NCBI GenBank assembly: GCA_963556255.1
Contig: OY744604.1
Location: forward strand, 28,463,599-28,527,598
Length of the DNA stretch: 64,000 nucleotides
Source: Allolobophora icterica
Taxonomy: Eukaryota > Annelida > Clitellata > Crassiclitellata > Lumbricidae
Direction of reading: 5' to 3'
In this document: positions 52,401-60,712 of the stretch, piece after piece
Position numbering within the stretch: position 1 is the first letter of the stretch
Layout of the letters: each line of letters begins with the position of its first letter
Made by a program: the position numbers and the translations under genes
The notes under the pieces: generated by a model
Told to the model about the DNA's origin: nothing
The model's input: the letters and a program-made list of their open reading frames with translations, nothing else
Databases searched by the model: none

Positions 52401-55400
52401 CGCGAATTCGAGGTTTTCCTTCAGTGATTGGAGATACTCTTCGGGTGATTTACCTAAGTTAAGAGGTACTTTTCGTTCGCCAGCCCACGATTCCTTCAAC
52501 ACACTAAGTGGACCCCGAGGAAGAGTTCCATAAACCATAGTGAATGGCGAAATATGAGTCGTGCCTGAAGGTTTTTCTCTAAGGCTCCACAGAACAAACG
52601 GTAACAATTGGTGCCATCCACGAGGATCGGATTGAGCAAGCTTAAAGATCATGGTTTTCAAGCTTTGGTTGCATCTTTCAACCAATCCAGCTGCCTCAGG
52701 ATGTCCAGGGGTATTAAATCTGGGACTACAACCCATTCGCCGCAAGAATTCTTTCGTCAAACGACTGGTAAAGTTGGTACCACAATCAGAACTGATGATC
52801 CTTGGAATAGAAAAAGTTGTAAAAACTTGCAACAGAGCTTCACAAACTCCCTTTGCATTCAGCGATCTAAGAGGATACGCCATCGGCCAACGAGAAAATT
52901 TATCCACCAGAACCAGAGCATAATTGTACTGGGGTTTCGATTTGTTGGATTCTCCAGTCACTACCATAGGGCCAATACAATCCATATTTAGATGGTTAAA
53001 ACAGAGTTCATCCGCCCTCGGAATAGGAGTGATCGGGACTCGATCTGCCACTTTAACTGGAGTTCTTAGTTGACAAATTTGACAAGACGCACAATATTCG
53101 CGAATCCTCTCATCCATTCTTGGAAACCAAAAGTTTAATTTGATCCTGGCTCTCGTTGCCTTAAAAGCCATGTGCCCAGCACATGGGGCATCGTGTGCTA
53201 CTCGCAAGACAACCTCGATTCTATCTTCCGGTAAACATAATTGATTAACCTTATGTCCCATAATTTCCCCTTTGTGGTACAGGAGGTTATTATCTATAAA
53301 GAAATTATTTTTATTCTGTCTCGCTTGTTGCCAGCAAGATATAAGATTGTGACAATTCTGTTGCTCACGCAATAAAGTATCATTATTCGCTACTCCCTCA
53401 TCAGACTTGAACTCTGTTGACTCAACATCAAGAAAATTATCTGAATCATCAACTAGTTGCTCCTGAGAATATTCATTCACTTCTGACGGCAAGGATTCGT
53501 TGCTGTTACTTTTCTCGATATTAACTCCTAAGTTATCTTCTTCTGCCCCTTTATTTATTTGTACACATCGATCTACGCCAGCTACCATCACTACATATTG
53601 CGAACTATCCCTTAATAGGTCCACAACATGGGGTGTCAGAATAACCCGTTCATTTAGTTCAGGGACTGCAGCGAACATGACGCACAAAGATGGCGCAATG
53701 TTTGTCGTTCCTTCCATTGAATTAGCTAATTTCATTTGTAGGTATACTACATCCGCCTTACATCCTTCTCCATGAAAACCAATTATATTAATCCGTTTAA
53801 TCACGGGTAAGTTTAGTGACTCAATTAATTTCTTATCAATACAACAAATTTCTGCTCCTGAATCAGATAATGCTGGCTGAGAAGGAAGATCTTCAATCTG
53901 TACATTGATATACGACCTCTCGTGTAATCCATCAATACTATTCTCGTATACCCTTACAGCAGTTTCCAACCCTATTGGTTTAGAATTATCCAATAAATTC
54001 CCTTGCTTTACCTGTTCAGGTATCTCATGCAACACGTTGACCTTCTCAACAACTAAGTCGATCACTTCTTCAGTTGGGTTCCCAAATATACAAGTACTCA
54101 CCTTTTTAGAACTTGGTTTGGTCTGGCACTCCCTTGCCATATGACCCTTCTGATGACATAGGAAACAGAGACCCTTTACCTTGGCCTCCTCCTGAGACAC
54201 CCTCGCACCTATCTTGGCTTCACCCCTTATTTCCGGTTTGGGAGACTTGGGTTGAGCTGTCTGGTTATTGACTTGAACATGTGGTTGACCTCTCGTCCAA
54301 TTGTTATACTTCGGTGTCGGATGACTACGGCATACTAAGTCATTCCCACCATCATGCGACGCTACATAAATGTCAGCCGCATTAGCTATGTCTTCACAGC
54401 TCAACCACTCCTCTTTTTCTTGGGCCAAGATATAATCTAAACAAGCCTTCGACAAGGACTCCTTAAGCCGATCCGCAACCAATAAACTTACAAGTTTATC
54501 AAACTCATCAGTTATCTTTCTACTTTTCAAATAATACATAAGAGCCACACGCAATTTGGATGAATAGATCGTAAATGATTCGTCCGATGCTTTGTGCAAC
54601 GACCAAAATCGGACTCTAAGATTTGAAGGGCTTATCTTAAACTCCCTTAGCAAAAACTCCTTCAGGAATTTGTAGTCATGGAGCTGTGCCTCAGTAAGGC
54701 GCATGGTTAATGCCTTAGCTCTTTCACTTAAAATGGCTAGCAATAATTTTGCTCTAACATCTTCATCCACCTCATACACATTAAACAAACCATCCAAGTG
54801 ATCAAAGAAACCTGGAATTTCTATAGGGTCGGAAGGAAATTTCCAAAGAATATTCTTGAGGGCATCACTATAACGCTTAGTACGACTTGCTAAAGAATCT
54901 CTAACATTTCGTTCTTCCTGCTTTTCCTTCCTCTCCCTTTCTTCTTTCTCTTTCCGTTCCTTCTTTTCTCTTTCTTCTTTCTCTTTCCGTTCCTTCTTTT
55001 CTTCCTCTCTCCTCTTTTCCTCCCTTTCTTCCTTCTCCTTCCGTTCCTCCCTCTCTCTTTCTTCCTTCTCCTTCCGTTCCTCCCTTTCTCTTTCTTCCTT
55101 CTCCTTCCGTTCCTCCCTTTCTCTTTCTTCCTTCTCCCTTTGTTCTTTCTTTTGTTCTTCATATTTACGGATTTCGAACTCCAGACGGCGCTTCTGCAGC
55201 TCGTAATCCACTCCTGTTGGAGATATTGGACTACCCTTAAATTCCTCTTCCTCTTTTCCAATCTCCATGGCCCATTCTTCCATTAATTGATTTCGATCCC
55301 ATGACATAACATCATCTTCGTCCCTTCCTGCCTTCATAAGATACACCCTAAGGCGCTCAGACGACATTTTGCGAATATTCGCTTGCATCTCTGTTGTCAA

Positions 55401-58400
55401 CGCTTCCATTTTTACAAACAGTCAGTCAACAACAATCAACAAAAAAAAACAGACACCACGCGGCAAACCCGCCACACAAAAGGAAAATTCCACAACCCAA
55501 AGTGCAACTATGCAGTATCCAAAGAAGTACACTCGCCAAGTACGCAAAAACTATACAAGCTCACGCAAGTCTGGCCTCGATCACAACAATGGATCAAATT
55601 TCAAAGAAATAATCAGCAGATATTGAAAGAGAAATAATGGCTGCCTCCCACTCGGCTGCAACTCCACTCTCTTTTCTCCTTCTCAGCCACGACAACACCT
55701 AGGATCTTACCCGTATGTTGACTGCTGTCTTCTGCTGTCTCAGCCGAACGACGCACTTCGTCCGTCCGACTGTCGTATGCCGATTCACCCGTCTCCCACG
55801 GTAGAAAGGCGTCTCGATCCGCTCGCTGTATGGAACAGACCGTCTCTTGATCCTCCGGGTTGACTCCTTCCTCCGCCGGCTCGCGTCTTCTTCACCGGAT
55901 CCAACACCGATGATCCCACTTCTGACACCAATAATGTCGCGGTCGACTCCTTCGATCGCAACGACGAACCAACGAAGGAACTATTAAAAGATCTTTAATT
56001 AAAAATAAAGTCGATTAAGTGTAAAGTAAGTCAACTCGTCTATCAAATATCACAATCGTAGACAGCACACAGGTTGGCTGGTCTCGATTGAACGTCATAC
56101 GATCAATGTTTCAACGTTTACAAATCTTCGTCAAAAGGCCCTTAATGTACATCAGGTCTATCTTATATAGAGTTCTCCCGGATTCCAGAACGTTCTGTGA
56201 CATCACTGTACTTTTCCCTGGAAAGTCCTACTGAACACGTATATCCTTGTTGCATGCACCGAATTAATTTTGACAGCTTGCTGCAGAATTTTCCGTGCGT
56301 TGTAAACAAGCTTGTTGACGCGTCGGTTTTCTTCCCTTGATGCATGCACCCGCGTAGACCACGACACTCCTGCTTCTTACTTGGTGGTCAGAGAGCGAAA
56401 GATAATTTGTGACATCTGTTAATATTGACAAATGTTGTCTTAGTATGGTGTGTATTAATTTCAGGTTAATTTTTATTGGTTTAATGCTACACGGTTTTTC
56501 CATGTTACCCCTTATTTACGCAATGTCGTTCCTTTTCGGAAAAGCGTCAGTCGGATTCGTTTGTCTTTCCTCCATCTATATTGTAACAGGTAAGAACTCA
56601 CCCGCGTGACTTTTTCCCGCTTTTGTTAGGCTGTATCACAACGATATCATTGATTTTGAATATAATTTATTTCGTTTGAATATCGCTTATTTTGAATCAA
56701 ATATTTTAGTAAAGCAATGGAGATGTTTTGAAAATATGTATTTTGTAAAGAAGAAGGAGGAGGAGGAGGAGGAAGAGGTGGAGGTGAAGAACAAGAACAA
56801 GAACAAGAACAAGAAGAACAAGAACAAGAAGAACAAGAACCGAATTGCAGTCCCTTAGGTTAAGCTAGCCCTGAGCCAGCATTGGGTATGAAGTGTCACC
56901 GACTTTATTTCTTAGCCTCGGCATATGAGGGCTGGTGGCCAGTCCTCTCCCGCGCCGTCTCATCTTCCCACTGACAGTGTAAGGTCCGTATACTCATTAT
57001 AGCTGATTTCTGCCCTGGCGTGGATTTGAACCCCGACCTATTGTATTGTATTCGTATATTTATAAAGCGTTTCTAGCGGGAAAGCCATTCAGAAGCGCTC
57101 CCAGTGCGAGAGACCCAGACAAAAAAAGCAAGTTTTGAGAAAGGTTAAAGAGAAAGAGACGTTACCTGAGAGAATAGAAGAACGAACGAACGGAGGAAGC
57201 TCATTCCAAAGAGCAGGGCCAATGGAGGCAAAAGACCTAGATTGAGCCAGAGAAGTCCTGACACGGGGAACGAGAAGGTCCAAACGGCCAGAGGAACGAA
57301 GAGGAGGACGAAGAGAAGCAGCAGAATGAGGACGATGAATTAAGTCACCTAAATATTTTGGAGCGAAACCAAGTTGAGCCTTAGAGATAAGGATGAGGAC
57401 CTTAAATTGGATGCGGGCAGAAAGCGGGAGCCAGTGGAGTTCTTCTGCCATCCATTGACAGTCCATAGCCCTAACCACTACACTATGGAGCACCTCCAAA
57501 GAAGTCATAGTTATTCTAAATCAACTTTTTCGCCAAGAATCACAATAGGTTGAGCTGGAAATTTAAGCATTTTATGAAATTGTCCTCAACTAACCTTAAC
57601 ACGGATATGCAGCCGAAAAAGGTGCCACATGATTATTAGCTCTGCAACAATGCATCATAGTACGGTATCTCACATCTGAGTAGAGGCTACATCTTGCTTC
57701 TGGTTGCTTTGAAGGGATATTTGCGCCTCGCATTATGTTACTATTACAACCGCTACTGTCACAAAGTACCACGGAAATCATCGAATGGATATTCTACACC
57801 TTATCTCCCGCCTACTGGGTCAACGCCGTTCTTCAGAACATCTACGAAAACTACAACAACCATAGAGCCTGCAGCCAAATGACCCAAGGAGTGAAACTTG
57901 CCAATTTCTGCGCATCTACGAAAAATCATGGTTACTCCAATCCTTGTTGTCCAGGTATAAGTTTTTGTGTCGAGTAGGCCTATTAAAAACCGCTAAATAA
58001 AGTTTGTATACTGGTTGCGCTTAGTGGTTCTTGCATCGGGCCATGGGAAGGAGAGTGTATTGAAGTAAAATATTTAACGCAATATTTCTCATGGCAGATC
58101 TATACACGATGTATTGTGAGGAAATAGGCCCCTCACTTATTTGTACAAACATTTTATTACAACTGGTAGGCCTATATTCTGGATTTCATGTAGCGTTCAT
58201 CAGTTCCTATAGCTCCTGCTATTTGGTGGCGATGGGTACGAATAAACGATCATCTTGTCCTCGGTCATTAGTCGAAAACATTGCTCCCCTTTAGTGATAG
58301 CCTAGATGATTATGTCTTTATTATTGATCTATTCAGCGTAGTCTTGGTCTGCCTTTTGTTTCTTTTTCCTTCGAATAATTATTGTAGTGCATTGCTTGGG

Positions 58401-60504
58401 ATTCTGTCCACTGGCATTCTCTTTATATGTCCAAACCATCGGAGTCTTCGTTGAACGAATTTGTCAAACACAGTTGTTTGTATCCCTAATAATTCTCTTA
58501 TGTCATCATTTCTTACTTTCTGTATTCTTGAAACCCCTGCGACCTTCCGCAAAAAGCTAATTTCTGCTGTAAGAATTCTTTTCTCATCTTGCTTTCGCAT
58601 TCCGATCGCTATAAGAAAATCGGTAATGTCATCGTCTTGTATATTTTCAATCACTGACGTAGTTTTAAGCTGTTGGATGTCTTAGGAGTTAGGGGATGAT
58701 AAAGGAATACAAATTAAGCCTAATAAACGTGCAAATGTTGGGTAAATGACTGGCCGAGGAGCTGAGGAAGACAGCCGTTGGCTGCTTGACTTGCTAGTGT
58801 GGTTGGAAATGAAAGACGTGACTGGGCTCAGAGAGGTCCCAGGTTCAGGGACATGTTACCCAGCAGTGGTGGGCCAACAGCTATTGAAAGGCTTGGCCAA
58901 TGGTCATTCTGTGGATTTCTGAGAAGAAAATAGGTCGACCCTGGTGAAGTTTAGTTAGAGCGCATTGAACGGTTGTTTGAGGGACATAGGAAGTGATATA
59001 GGTTTAGGTCAGTCCTTCTATCAAAAGTGAGCTAGATTAGTATAGACGAAATTATTTAGCAGTTACTAAAGTGGCATTAGAATATGAGGAGCAGAAGGGC
59101 CAATATACAGATATACGGTTCACTCTGTTTTTCGCTGGAAGTGAGGAATAGGCTTTAGCATCGTTTGAAATGGCAGAAAGGCCTGTTGTGCCCCAAGTAA
59201 GACAACATTGTGTATGATTATTGTTAGCACTTTGCAACATTTATTATTTGTGGAATTGTTGCTAGGGATGTACCTAAAATAATACGATAGTATATTTTAG
59301 ATTGGTAGTTCCATGTTTTAAATATACAGTGTGATAAGATCTTCCCCCACTCCAGCCGAGGTTCTTCCCCGATCGGGTCACAAGATAAGATTGAAGGGTA
59401 GAGACATGAACTAGCTTGGCTCGAACCTGGACTCACTATCTATGAGACTCAACTTAACCTGGGACGCGAATTTGAACCTGTCAACCCAGGTCAGGCTGAA
59501 ACTGAGAGTTCTTCACAGTACATGTATGTTTGTAGGCATAGTTGTTAAAAACGATAGAAAGTAAATAAAAAACGGAATAAAACGTCGTTTTTTTCCAAAA
59601 AATAAAAAAACGAGAAAAAAAACGAAAAACAACGACCAAAAAAATAATTTGACTTTCTTGCATCTTGTAGGCCCTACTGCAATTTAAAATTTCAAACCTT
59701 ATTTACAGAATTTAATTAGCAAATAACACAACTTTATCAGTAAACACTAAATAACATCTCATCTACAACAATTATTTTATTTCTTATAGGTTTGGTCTAA
59801 TAAGAAATTGCGAAATTAAAAATATTGAAATCTTTTCAAATTTAAATTGTAAACTAAGTCCACATAAGTCCATGCTGACTAAAGTAACACAATTAAAAAC
59901 TAAAGTTTGTAGGTATAGCTTATATAGTGTAAACTTTCTAACAATAAATGCATTTCAACTTAGCCAATACTGAGTTTTTGTCTTTCTCGTTTATCAAAGT
60001 AACGTGAATCCATTCCGCACCCTTTTTTGGCATTTTGAATAACTTAGAAATAACTGTTTACATTTTTATATCTTGTACTGTGCTATTCCATAAAGTATTT
60101 ATTTCTCAAATGATGACGTAAATAGCGACGTAAATTAGCTGAATCTTTGAAAGTACTGGGACATCAGACAAAAAAAATTAACAGAAAATGAAAAAATTAA
60201 CAGACAGTAAATAAATAAATAAAGTTACATACAAAAAAATAAAAGACGGAAAAAAACGATAAGAAAAAAACCCCAAAAAAACCGAGGTTTTTTGGAAAAC
60301 AATAAAAAACGAAAAAAAACGGTTTTAACAACTACATGTATGTTTGTAGGTATGTATGTATAGGTGTATGGATAGGAATATAATTATTGTGTGCATGTAT
60401 TGTATGTATGCAGTGTATGCTATATATATATGTGTGTGTGTTTGTGTATGTGTGCATGCCTAAATGTATGTAAGCATGTAATATATATGTATATATATAC
60501 AGTA

Positions 60505-60582
<78 letters not shown>

Positions 60583-60677
60583 TATATATGCAAGAAGAGT
60601 CTCTGAATGGAAGTCTTGAAGAAGCTCTTACAACACATTCTGGATGAACTAACTAAATGCCCAACGAACGAATAATC

Positions 60678-60712
<35 letters not shown>

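Larger units (their letters stand above)
49986..56366 (-). mobile_element. Gmr1-like LTR retrotransposon (Ty3/gypsy RT, copia-like domain order)
   Basis: A 6381-bp element on the minus strand inside ABCA intron 14. Its 432-bp LTRs start TGTCGCGG and end CCACGACA, and the whole is flanked by CTCCT (49981-49985, 56367-56371). It has a tRNA-Leu-type primer-binding site, a polypurine tract and one intact gag-pol ORF. The order is gag, protease, integrase, reverse transcriptase, RNase H. Gypsy-type RT with integrase first is the hallmark of Gmr1 elements, known from deuterostomes. No env-like ORF. The near-identical LTRs and open frame show recent insertion. Confidence 0.95.
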
